Positions 1-8,700 of a stretch of DNA of 64,000 nucleotides are shown in pieces. The notes beneath the pieces were generated by a model that was given only the letters and a program-made list of their open reading frames with translations, searched no databases and was not told the origin of the DNA. Positions within the stretch are counted from its first letter, which is position 1, and each line of letters opens with the position of its first letter. This stretch comes from Pedobacter foliorum. Lineage in GTDB: Bacteria > Bacteroidota > Bacteroidia > Sphingobacteriales > Sphingobacteriaceae. The position numbers and the translations under genes were made by a program. The stretch is taken from positions 62,001 through 126,000 of the forward strand of contig NZ_JABSNU010000007.1 in the NCBI RefSeq assembly GCF_013266735.1, given 5' to 3'.

Positions 1-34
1 TACGGTGTTTATATAAAATAAATAGCCTATCGAT

Positions 35-1030
35 ATGAATAAAGTGATCTTGTTAAATAAACGTCCCGTTGGAAAACCTACAGCGGATGATTTCAAATTT
101 ATAGAAGAAGAAACCCCAGTTACACAAGAAGGGCAAGTATTATTGAAAACTCTTTATGTTTCTGTCGATCCCTATTTAAGAGGAAGAATGAGTAGTGCGA
201 AGTCTTACACTCCTCCATTTGAATTAAATAAACCAATCCAGTCCGGTATTATTGCTGAGGTTATAGAATCTAAGAATCCGAATTTCAAGGTAGGTGATTT
301 TGTTTCAGCAATAATGGGTTGGAAGGAATTACAAGTTTCGGACGGAAAGAACCTCCTCAGGGTTGATGGAAGTGCAGCTCCATTATCTGTATATTTAGGT
401 ATTTTGGGAATGACCGGTTTAACTGCATATTTGGGCTTAACTGAAATTGGGAAACCAAAAGCCGGCGAAACGTTGGTGGTTTCGGGTGCGGCTGGTGCTG
501 TAGGTAGTGTTGTAGGACAAATCGGTAAAATTTTAGGCTGTAGGGTTATCGGTTTAGCCGGCTCTGATGAAAAAACTACGATGTTGACTTCTAAGTTTGG
601 GTACGATGCAGCGATTAACTACAAAACTACAACTGATGTGCAAGCGGCGATAGCAAATGCTGCCCCTAATGGTGTCGATATTTATTTTGACAATGTTGGC
701 GGTAGTATTTCTGATGCGGTACTTGCAAATGTAAACCAGTTAGCCCGCGTACCAGTATGCGGTGCAATCTCTGTATATAATGAAACTGAAGTGCCTATGG
801 GACCAAGAATCCAGACAACATTGGTGAAAAATAGTATATTAATGCAGGGGTTTGTGGTTTCTAACTATGTCGCAAAATTTCCTGAGGCCATTAAACAACT
901 TACCTCCTGGTTACAGGAAGGCAAATTAACTTATACAGAAACTATTGTTAATGGTTTCGATCATATTCCTCAAGCTTTTCTTGACTTATTTGAAGGTAAG
1001 AACGAAGGTAAAATGATTGTTAAAATATAA
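35..1030 (+). CDS. NADP-dependent MDR-family oxidoreductase (zinc-free, CurA/prostaglandin-reductase-like)
   Basis: A 331-residue medium-chain reductase. The Rossmann nucleotide-binding motif GAAGAVGSVVGQIGK lies at about residues 151-165, and the VDPYLRGRM segment at 44-52 is typical of the leukotriene B4 12-hydroxydehydrogenase/CurA branch. No catalytic zinc-ligand Cys/His set is visible, so it should be an NADPH-dependent double-bond or quinone reductase acting in the cytosol on alpha,beta-unsaturated carbonyls. The exact substrate cannot be read from sequence. The length is normal for the family. The ATG at 35 is the first in frame and precedes the conserved N-terminus. It is followed after 63 bp by a fatty acid hydroxylase-type gene on the same strand, with no clear functional link. 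Confidence 0.9.
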   Translation: MNKVILLNKRPVGKPTADDFKFIEEETPVTQEGQVLLKTLYVSVDPYLRGRMSSAKSYTPPFELNKPIQSGIIAEVIESKNPNFKVGDFVSAIMGWKELQVSDGKNLLRVDGSAAPLSVYLGILGMTGLTAYLGLTEIGKPKAGETLVVSGAAGAVGSVVGQIGKILGCRVIGLAGSDEKTTMLTSKFGYDAAINYKTTTDVQAAIANAAPNGVDIYFDNVGGSISDAVLANVNQLARVPVCGAISVYNETEVPMGPRIQTTLVKNSILMQGFVVSNYVAKFPEAIKQLTSWLQEGKLTYTETIVNGFDHIPQAFLDLFEGKNEGKMIVKI

Positions 1031-1031
1031 T

Positions 1032-1056
1032 TAAAGCATCAATTGATGTTGCTTTA
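1032..1056 (+). terminator. Weak hairpin after the oxidoreductase gene
   Basis: TAAAGCA (1032-1038) pairs with TGCTTTA (1050-1056) around a CATCAATTGATG palindrome. There is no proper T tract, so it may be only a weak or non-functional terminator. Confidence 0.3.
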
Positions 1057-1093
1057 TGCAAAACTTTGTTTGCTAATTCATTAGATTAGTGAA

Positions 1094-2320
1094 ATGAAAG
1101 TGGACTATATCGCATTATCGGTTCCAATATTCTTTATCCTAATCGGGATAGAGCTTGCCTATACTTTCTACAAAAAACTAAACTACTACCGATTAAATGA
1201 TTCTATAGCCAACCTTAGTCAAGGCATAGGCCAGCAAGTAACCGGAGTTTTTATGAAAACCGCCTTGTTTTTCGGCTATATGTATATTTTTGAGTATTGG
1301 CGACTATTTGATCTTCCGCAAACTATCTGGACCTGGATCATACTTTTCATAGGTGTCGATTTTTTCTACTATTGGTTTCATAGAATGAGCCATCAGATAA
1401 ACGCACTTTGGGCGGCACACATTGTTCATCATCAATCCGAGGAATACAACCTCACCGTAGCATTAAGGCAATCCTGGTTTCAGGGCTGGTTTTCATGGGT
1501 GTTTTATCTGCCTCTCGCTTTTATTGGTTTCGATCCAGTTATGTTCCTTACACTAAGTGCTTTCAATACTTTATATCAATTTTGGATTCATACCAGAGCA
1601 ATAAAAAGTATGGGGCCATTAGAGTGGATACTAAACACGCCATCACACCATCGCGTACATCATGGCTCCAATCCCAAATACATTGATAAAAACCATGCAG
1701 GCACTTTAATTATTTGGGATAAAATCTTCGGCACTTTTCAAAAAGAAGAAGATGAGGTGTATTATGGCATCACAACCCCGTTGGCCAGTTGGAATCCTGT
1801 TTGGGCCAACGTACATTACTGGGCCGAGTTATGGAATACCGCAAAACAAAGCCCTAGATGGAGTGATAAGATAAACGTATTTCTTAAGCCACCAGGATGG
1901 TTTCCTGCACATTTAGGAGGCTTTAAGCCGGCTCCTGATATTAATCCGGCGAGCTATGCAAAATACAACCCTCAGTTTCATCAAAAGTTCTCTGGATATG
2001 TTTTATTGCAATTTCTGGTAAGTCTAGCTACGGGATCGGCAATTCTTTTTTTAAATGCAACTTTGCCCGTAACCCCACTAATTTGTGGTTCCATCTTTTC
2101 AATACTCACACTCTTAACCTGTGGTGCACTGCTGGAAGAAAAGAAATGGCTAATTTATTTTGAATATTTCCGACTCGTATCAGGTATTTTGATAGTTTTG
2201 CTGCTTAAATTCCCTGTAGGATATCAGGTCATATTCGCTGGCTTACAGATCGTTTCACTAGTCTGGTTTAATAATCTAAACAAACCGAATGCACATGCTC
2301 AAGAAATACCTGAAGTTTAA
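1094..2320 (+). CDS. Sterol desaturase / fatty acid hydroxylase superfamily membrane protein
   Basis: A 408-residue integral membrane protein with the di-iron histidine boxes of the family: HRMSH at 96-100, HIVHH at 109-113 and HHRVHH at 185-190, plus an isolated His near 166. These residues coordinate the two irons that activate O2 for hydroxylation or desaturation of a lipid chain. Hydrophobic segments occur near residues 5-25, 55-65, 78-95 and 135-160, with more in the C-terminal third (about 300-395), which extends beyond the core domain. The substrate is unknown; lipid or alkylglycerol-type substrates are typical. Its 3' end overlaps the start of the lysoplasmalogenase-like gene in another frame, suggesting coupled translation and a shared role in ether or other lipid metabolism (inference). 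Confidence 0.88.
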   Translation: MKVDYIALSVPIFFILIGIELAYTFYKKLNYYRLNDSIANLSQGIGQQVTGVFMKTALFFGYMYIFEYWRLFDLPQTIWTWIILFIGVDFFYYWFHRMSHQINALWAAHIVHHQSEEYNLTVALRQSWFQGWFSWVFYLPLAFIGFDPVMFLTLSAFNTLYQFWIHTRAIKSMGPLEWILNTPSHHRVHHGSNPKYIDKNHAGTLIIWDKIFGTFQKEEDEVYYGITTPLASWNPVWANVHYWAELWNTAKQSPRWSDKINVFLKPPGWFPAHLGGFKPAPDINPASYAKYNPQFHQKFSGYVLLQFLVSLATGSAILFLNATLPVTPLICGSIFSILTLLTCGALLEEKKWLIYFEYFRLVSGILIVLLLKFPVGYQVIFAGLQIVSLVWFNNLNKPNAHAQEIPEV

Positions 2321-2987
2321 CCTCATATTTGTCCTGATCTTCATCTTCCAATTGGTTGCTGAGTATTATCAGCTTGAAAGGTTAAGGTACGTTACTAAGC
2401 CATTGATCGTAATATCTCTGCTTGTCATATTTGCGATGAGAACCAAACTAAAGGGGCGCTTTCATAAGCGATTGTTTACAGGTTTAGTTTTTGGCCTTGC
2501 CGGTGATGTATTGCTGATGTTTGTATGGAAAAACGAATCGTACTTTATGTATGGCCTGATTGCCTTTTTACTTTGCCATATCTTTTACATCCGTGCTTTT
2601 TACCTTGATTTTCAATCGGCACCTGAGCTCGATAAAAAAGGAGCCAGGATAGCCATTGCCATATGTGCGGTATTTGCCATCGGTTATTATATTTACATCA
2701 GACAGGACCTTGGTGCCATGAAACTCCCGGTAATGGTTTACACTTTTATCATTAGTTTAATGATGATGATGGCGGCATTTAGAAACATGAGGGTAAATAA
2801 AATGAGCTTTAATCTTATCCTGTTTGGTGCAATGTTTTTCCTGATTTCAGACTCAATACTTGCTTATAATAAGTTTGTTAATAGCTTCGACCTTGCAGGA
2901 TTGTTGATAATGGGAACTTACATGATTGCACAGTATTTAATTACCATTGGAGGCATAGAACGTAAGCTTATAAAAAGAGAAGACTAG
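2289..2987 (+). CDS. YhhN-family membrane protein (lysoplasmalogenase-like)
   Basis: A 232-residue polytopic protein with about eight hydrophobic helices. The pattern of GLAGDVLLMF near residue 75 and CHIFYIRAFYLDF near 100 fits the YhhN/TMEM86 family, whose characterised members hydrolyse the vinyl-ether bond of lysoplasmalogens. It overlaps the upstream hydroxylase gene by about 30 bp. A second in-frame Met at 2295 is an equally possible start. The pairing of a di-iron lipid hydroxylase with an ether-lipid hydrolase hints at lipid remodelling, but this is inference. It ends convergent with pbpC: the last four bases of the two frames overlap at 2984-2987. Confidence 0.78.
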   Translation: MHMLKKYLKFNLIFVLIFIFQLVAEYYQLERLRYVTKPLIVISLLVIFAMRTKLKGRFHKRLFTGLVFGLAGDVLLMFVWKNESYFMYGLIAFLLCHIFYIRAFYLDFQSAPELDKKGARIAIAICAVFAIGYYIYIRQDLGAMKLPVMVYTFIISLMMMMAAFRNMRVNKMSFNLILFGAMFFLISDSILAYNKFVNSFDLAGLLIMGTYMIAQYLITIGGIERKLIKRED

Positions 2988-5365
2988 TTCTTTTCCTTCT
3001 CCAATACTGTGAAACTTTGCACCAGCCTTTCGCCTTGCTCATCAACGAGGGTTAAAGTATGCTTACCTGGTGATGGGCTAACAGCTAGTTGATGATAGTT
3101 TTTAGTGGTAGCAACATACTCATTATCGATATGCCAGTAAATCTTCGCATTTGCATTTCGATGGGTAGCATTTAGCACAATTTTACCTCTGGTGCCATCC
3201 AGTTCTATCGGGATATAAACTGTAGCATAGTTTCTAGGGTAGATCATTTCCATGGCAAAATTACTTCCAGCATCGCTACAACCGGGTTTAAATGGAGGTA
3301 ATTCCTTATAATCGCTATTTTTGATCTTATAATAATACTCCATGGATGGCGGTAAAATAAACCACGATTTATGCACCATCTCTGATGGAGCCTCACACTC
3401 ATCTGTAACTCTGTAAGTTCCGGTACGATCCAGGTGGATCATTTTATGATAGGGGCAAAGACCAGTTTTTTCTCCTGCCGGAGAAACCAGTTGTACCATT
3501 TTATCATTGCAATATTCGCCTGCTTTATAGCCGCTTTCTTTACAAACTACTATCTTCTTTAGCTGATTTTCTGGAGTTTTAAACCATTTAACAGTTGGAA
3601 GGAGCTTGAAAATATCAAACATAACCGGCGCTGCAGCGTCAATACCGGTTAAACCCGGACGGCCTTCACCATCGGCATTGCCAACCCAAACACAAACTAC
3701 ATAATTCGGATTAAGTCCAATAGCCCAGGCATCCCTAAAGCCAAAACTTGTACCCGTTTTCCATGCCAGTCGTTGCGAAGAGGAAAACTGCTCCCATAAA
3801 CCTTCTTCGCCCGGTCGCATCAGTTCTTCCATTGCATTAAAGGCGTTCCAGATGGAACCATGATCTATAACCGAGTTTACTTCTGTCTCAAACTGATCAA
3901 AACGCTTGTCGCGTTGCTCATTCACATACAAAGGCTCATCGTAATCATGCGGATTATACCTGCCTTTGTAATCATTAAAATGGTTCAGCGTTCTTGCCAT
4001 GCCCATATAAGTTCTTGCCAGATCCCACATGGTTACCTCACTGCCACCAAGAATAAGCGAAAGTCCATAATGATCTGCCGGTTTATTTAAAGTAGTAAAG
4101 CCAAGTTGTTTCAGTTTATCGTAAAACCGCTGGTACTTGTAGTTCTGCAGCATTTTAACCGCAGGGATGTTTAGAGAGCGGCTAAGGGCTTTATCTGCTT
4201 GTATTGCACCATCGTAGCCCATGTCGTAATTTTGAGGCGAATAGCCGCCTATTTGAGTTGGTACATCTGGTATTAAAGTTTTGGGCAGTATAAAGCCATC
4301 ATTCAGCATACTGGCATATAGAATAGGCTTTAAAGTGCTCCCCGGACTCCTTTGCGCCTTAATCATATCTACATGACTTTCCAGTTCAGTATTTTCAGGT
4401 TGATAGATATTCCCTACATAACTAAGCACGGTACCTTTTTTAACATTCAGAACCAGAGCTGCTATGTTGTTGATGTCGTTTGCCCTGTATCGGTTATTGT
4501 AACGCTTAAGTAAAGTACTTACCCTCAGTTGCAAATCATAATCAAGGGTAGAAGTGACCCTTGTAGAGCCTGTTTTTAGTGCAGATCGTTCGGTTTTAAA
4601 CCTGTTTAACAAATGTGGAGCATTTTGAGGAAGCTGTTGAGGCTTGCCGGGAATAGGCTCTAGCTTAGATAGATTAGCGGTAGATTGGTCTATAACCTTT
4701 AACACGGCCAGTTTATCCAGTAAATCGTTCCGTTTCTTTATCAGCTTTGGAGAGTTTTTACCGGGATGCACTAAAGAAGGACTATTTGGAAGGACAGCCA
4801 ATGTAGCCATCTCACCCCATGATAAACTTTCGGCACTACGACCGAAGTACCTCCAGGCAGCAGCATCTAAACCGACCACATTACTTCCAAAAGGCGCATT
4901 ACCGGCATAGAGTTTTATTATCTCCTTTTTTGAATAGCCTAACTCAAGTCTTAATGCAAGAATAACCTCTATGAGCTTCTGCCACAACGTTCTACTTTCG
5001 CGTCTTGAAAGCCTGATTACCTGCATGCTAATAGTGCTTCCGCCACTTACAACGCTTTTGGCTTTAAAATTTTGTCGCATGGCTCTGGCCATAGCAACCA
5101 GATCAACACCTGGGTGCTGATAAAATCGTTTATCCTCAAAAGCAACTAAGCACTGTGCAAATTTTTCAGGTATCGTATCAGCTACTGGAAACCGCCACTG
5201 CCCATCTTTAGCAATGGCTGCGCTTAATAAATCGCCGTTTGATGCTTCTACAACATAAGAGGTTGGGCTAATGAATAGCTTTGAGGGCAAAGCAAATAGA
5301 AAAGCCAGTAGCAATACGCCACAAACGAGATCTGAAATTAAAACGGCTTTTAAGTTATTAAGCAT
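2984..5365 (-). CDS. pbpC: Penicillin-binding protein 1C (bifunctional glycosyltransferase/transpeptidase)
   Basis: A 793-residue class A PBP. One N-terminal membrane anchor spans about residues 10-27. The glycosyltransferase domain carries EDKRFYQHPGVD at 77-88 (catalytic Glu77) and GGSTISMQVIRL around 108-119. The transpeptidase domain has SxxK at Ser343/Lys346 (SPGSTLKP), SLN at 397-399 and KTGTS at 536-540. The C-terminal 100 residues match the BiPBP_C-type beta domain of PBP1C. It polymerises and crosslinks peptidoglycan outside the inner membrane. An alpha-2-macroglobulin gene lies upstream on the same strand, the same association as pbpC-yfhM in Escherichia coli, where the two are thought to act in envelope repair and defence. 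A 379-bp gap with a repeat element separates them. Confidence 0.95.
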   Translation of the reverse strand: MLNNLKAVLISDLVCGVLLLAFLFALPSKLFISPTSYVVEASNGDLLSAAIAKDGQWRFPVADTIPEKFAQCLVAFEDKRFYQHPGVDLVAMARAMRQNFKAKSVVSGGSTISMQVIRLSRRESRTLWQKLIEVILALRLELGYSKKEIIKLYAGNAPFGSNVVGLDAAAWRYFGRSAESLSWGEMATLAVLPNSPSLVHPGKNSPKLIKKRNDLLDKLAVLKVIDQSTANLSKLEPIPGKPQQLPQNAPHLLNRFKTERSALKTGSTRVTSTLDYDLQLRVSTLLKRYNNRYRANDINNIAALVLNVKKGTVLSYVGNIYQPENTELESHVDMIKAQRSPGSTLKPILYASMLNDGFILPKTLIPDVPTQIGGYSPQNYDMGYDGAIQADKALSRSLNIPAVKMLQNYKYQRFYDKLKQLGFTTLNKPADHYGLSLILGGSEVTMWDLARTYMGMARTLNHFNDYKGRYNPHDYDEPLYVNEQRDKRFDQFETEVNSVIDHGSIWNAFNAMEELMRPGEEGLWEQFSSSQRLAWKTGTSFGFRDAWAIGLNPNYVVCVWVGNADGEGRPGLTGIDAAAPVMFDIFKLLPTVKWFKTPENQLKKIVVCKESGYKAGEYCNDKMVQLVSPAGEKTGLCPYHKMIHLDRTGTYRVTDECEAPSEMVHKSWFILPPSMEYYYKIKNSDYKELPPFKPGCSDAGSNFAMEMIYPRNYATVYIPIELDGTRGKIVLNATHRNANAKIYWHIDNEYVATTKNYHQLAVSPSPGKHTLTLVDEQGERLVQSFTVLEKEKN

Positions 5366-5436
5366 TATTTTTTTGTTTCCTCATCCTGAGGTGAATTACT
5401 GATGATATACAGGTTTTAGCGGCCCCCTAAAGCGCT

Positions 5437-5536
5437 CGTCATTCTGGCGAAGGCCAGAACCTCACAAGAGAAAGAAAGCCTTCCTAGTGCGGGGTCCTGA
5501 AACCGGCCTGCGCCGGCATGACAATTCAGAATGACG
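5437..5536. repeat. Dispersed palindromic intergenic repeat, copy A
   Basis: A 100-bp element bounded by a perfect 10-bp inverted repeat, CGTCATTCTG (5437-5446) and CAGAATGACG (5527-5536). The left arm contains a hairpin TTCTGGC-GAAG-GCCAGAA. The right part contains CCGGC-CTGC-GCCGG. Read on the minus strand, its core (GGACCCCGCACTAG, then AAGGCTTTCTTTCTCTTG) closely matches copy B at 22350-22432, which lies in the opposite orientation. It is probably a REP/MITE-like non-autonomous element. Confidence 0.75.
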
Positions 5537-5710
5537 ATCGATTAAAAAAGAACGACTGATACGGATGTATTATGAAAGGTAACATTTTCTGATACCAGCT
5601 GATATATAACAAATCAACTAAATCATCAATATAAGCAAATCAACGATTATGGAAAAGTTTACTATGTTCTTACGGTTCTCTATTGGCTTCATTAAATACC
5701 TATTAATTAA

Positions 5711-5743
5711 TGTTTGGCCCAGGTTATAAACCCAGGCCAAACA
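5711..5743 (-). terminator. Hairpin terminator of the alpha-2-macroglobulin gene
   Basis: TGTTTGGCC (5711-5719) pairs with GGCCAAACA (5735-5743), with an inner GGTT/AACC stem around ATA. It lies directly after the stop codon at 5745-5747 (minus strand). The downstream tract is A+T-rich but not a pure U run. Confidence 0.65.
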
Positions 5744-5744
5744 T

Positions 5745-8700
5745 CTATTTAATTACTTGAACCCATTTACCTCCCTCAGTAGCACTAATGTTGTTGTTGT
5801 ACATGGCTTCGCACTGCACAGCCGACAAATAATACTTACCGATGTACGATGCATTTAAAAGCACCTTGTAGGTAACCATTTCATTTTCTCTCATGTTAAA
5901 ATAAGTGAACACACGGTCATCCCTAATATCCCTGTAAGTATATGGCGACGAAGCAATGATGCTTTCATTGTCATTTACGCGGGTATTAATGATTTCCCAC
6001 CCCGATGGGAAAATCTGTGTAAGCGCCATTTGCTCATAGTATCCATTTTTACCCGGATTTTTAACCACAACCTCTGCATAAAAATCGGTGCCCTGCTTTA
6101 ATACAGTAGGATCAAGCACTTTGCCGTTCAACAATTTATAGCTGATGCTCATATCCAATACATCAGGGTTGTTCGGCTGGAAGTTATTTTGTCCGGCCGA
6201 AGGTTGACCTTGTAAAATCAAACGGGCAAACAACACCCTGTCGCTGGTATTGGTAACATTCACATTGCCTTTAAACGCTAATGGGGTACTAATAATGTAC
6301 TGATTTGAATTTACATTGCCTTTTTTACCATCAATAGTGTAGCTGTATTTAAGGTTATTTGATGATGAATTTACCCCACAGAACTTAGCGATAGCCAATA
6401 AGCTATAAGCGGTTGTTTGCGTGCTGTACCAGTCATCCTTACCCAATCTGGCTGCTACCGACTGTAATAATTGCGCTGCTGTACCTTTACGGCCCAATAA
6501 CGTTAGTGTTTCCAGTATCATGGCCTCATCTCTTAACTCAGTACCATAAGTACCCCCAAGCTGATTATATGGTTTTATTTCGGTAGGTAAATTTTGTATT
6601 AACTTATTCGCTGCATCTGCTTGTCCGGCAAGTTTATATGCAGCAGCCAAACGCCATTTAGCACTAACCGAAAGATACTCAAATGCTCTTAATCTGTTCA
6701 TAGCCGCTATTTCCGGTCGCTTAGCCAATGCAAGCACGTATAATCTGTATGATTGAGAAAGATCGCCACCATAGAAATTACTGCTGTTTGGAGCCCAGTT
6801 ATTGGCCTTAGTTTTTAAATAACGAACCAACTCTTCCATCATTCCCACAGGTAGGGTATAGCCTGCATTTTGCGATTCTACCAAGAAATGCGCTGCATAG
6901 TTTGTTCCCCATTCGTCAGAAGAGCCTTCGCCCGGCCAGTAGCTTAAACCACCATCTGTAGTCTGGAAGCCTTTTAACCTGTTGATACCCGCTTTTATAT
7001 TTCTCTCTGTAGTTGCTTTTTGCTGTTCATTCATTGCGGTTAATTTATTGAGGAACAACTGAGGGAACACACCCGATGTAGTTTGCTCAACACAACCATG
7101 CGGATACTGCATCAAATAACTCAAACGCTTTTTAAGGTCGATAGGGGGGATAGACGAAAGCTCTACAGCTCCCGAATTTGTACCCGCCATACCAATAGGC
7201 GCATAGTTTAACGACCAGTTGGCACCCGGTTCTACAACTGCCGATACCACATTGGTAACAAACGGATTAGGATTACGGATGTCCATTTCTACATCGTAAA
7301 CCGCTTTTTCAGAACCACTTTGAGCGATGATCTTAACTTTGGCAATACCTGTTATCTCAGGAGCTTTTATTTCAAAATAGGCCATTTGCTCGCCCGGTTG
7401 TTTAAACCCAAGCTGTTGTGTTTTGCTACCAACTACTTGTAAATTCTGCGCCTGTAACTGTACGGTAACGTTTTTAAGGTTGTTTTCAGTTGCAAAAACG
7501 GTTGCAGGTAAAGTAAAGCTTTCGCCCGGACCAATAACACGTGGTAAAGTTGCCAGCAGCATTAAAGGTTTTTTAACCTGTACCGATTTCTCTGCAAAAC
7601 CATAAGCACCATCTTGACCGGCAACAACCATCGCCCTTACCGCACCAATATATTGTGGAAGCGTAAACTTATGTGTTTTGCTTTCTCCTTTACCCAATGC
7701 AAATGGGCCTAAGTATTTAACCACAGGTACAAACCTGTTGGCCTTTGCAGGATTTAGATTCTTGTTGATGCTACCATCACCACCGATACTTAAAATACGC
7801 TCCAGATTGCCACCCCATGCACCAAGTACATAGTCAAATAAGTCCCAGGTTTTAACACCCAAGCCTTCACGAGCATAAAATGCACTATGAGGGTCAGGAG
7901 TTTTAAACCTGGTCAGGTCAAGTAAACCTTCATCTACAATTGCAATTGTATAAGTCATTGCCTTACCATTTTGCTCTGCAACGGTGATGCTGTTTTCGGT
8001 TTCAGGCTTAATCTTGTCGGCCATTTTAATTACCGGTTTCAGTATCGTCTCCGGATCTTCAATCAGCAATGGAATAGCACCGTACATCCTTATTGGCAAG
8101 TCATTTACCGTTTGTGCATGTGGCTGAAGCAAAGTAACAACTGCAAATACGTTAGGAGCCATGTTCTTTTCTGCCTTAAAGGTAAATTGTGTTTGTCCGG
8201 GTTTAGTGTCTGTCCAGAAGGTTTTTAATACCCTGCTGCCGTTTTCTATAGAGATTAATGCCCTGCCGCCTTTACCAGATGGAATGGTTAATACCACATC
8301 TTCGCCAACATTAAACTTGGTTTTATTGGCTGTAAACGAAAGCATCGAAGCTTCGGTAGGGTTGTTCGCCTGTTCGCGCTGTGCCCATCCCGGCCAGTCT
8401 ACGTATACAGATTTACCGGTTACGTGCCCGCCATTAACATCGCGTACAAGAATTAAATAACGACCCCATTCAGGTTCATCTATTCTTAAATTCCAGTTTC
8501 CCTTACCATCTGATAAGGTGATGTTTTCTTTTTTAACCAGTTTATTATAAGAGTTTTGAGTGAAGTTTGCATACGAGTTCTGATCGTCCTGATCCCACCA
8601 CCAACGCCATTGTACTTTGTACAATTCAACCTCAACAGTTTTGCCACCACGTACCAGTTTTCCGTTTCTATCTACGTTAACGATATTCACTTTATGATCC

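Larger units (their letters stand above)
5366..5744. other. Intergenic gap between pbpC and the alpha-2-macroglobulin gene
   Basis: A 379-bp stretch without a credible gene. It contains a 100-bp palindromic repeat (5437-5536) and the hairpin terminator of the alpha-2-macroglobulin gene (5711-5743). The rest is A+T-rich and carries no pattern I recognise. Confidence 0.7.

Noticed and set aside
1408..1686. 92-codon frame inside the fatty acid hydroxylase gene, same strand
   Set aside because: It lies fully inside the frame carrying the conserved histidine boxes and has no features of its own.
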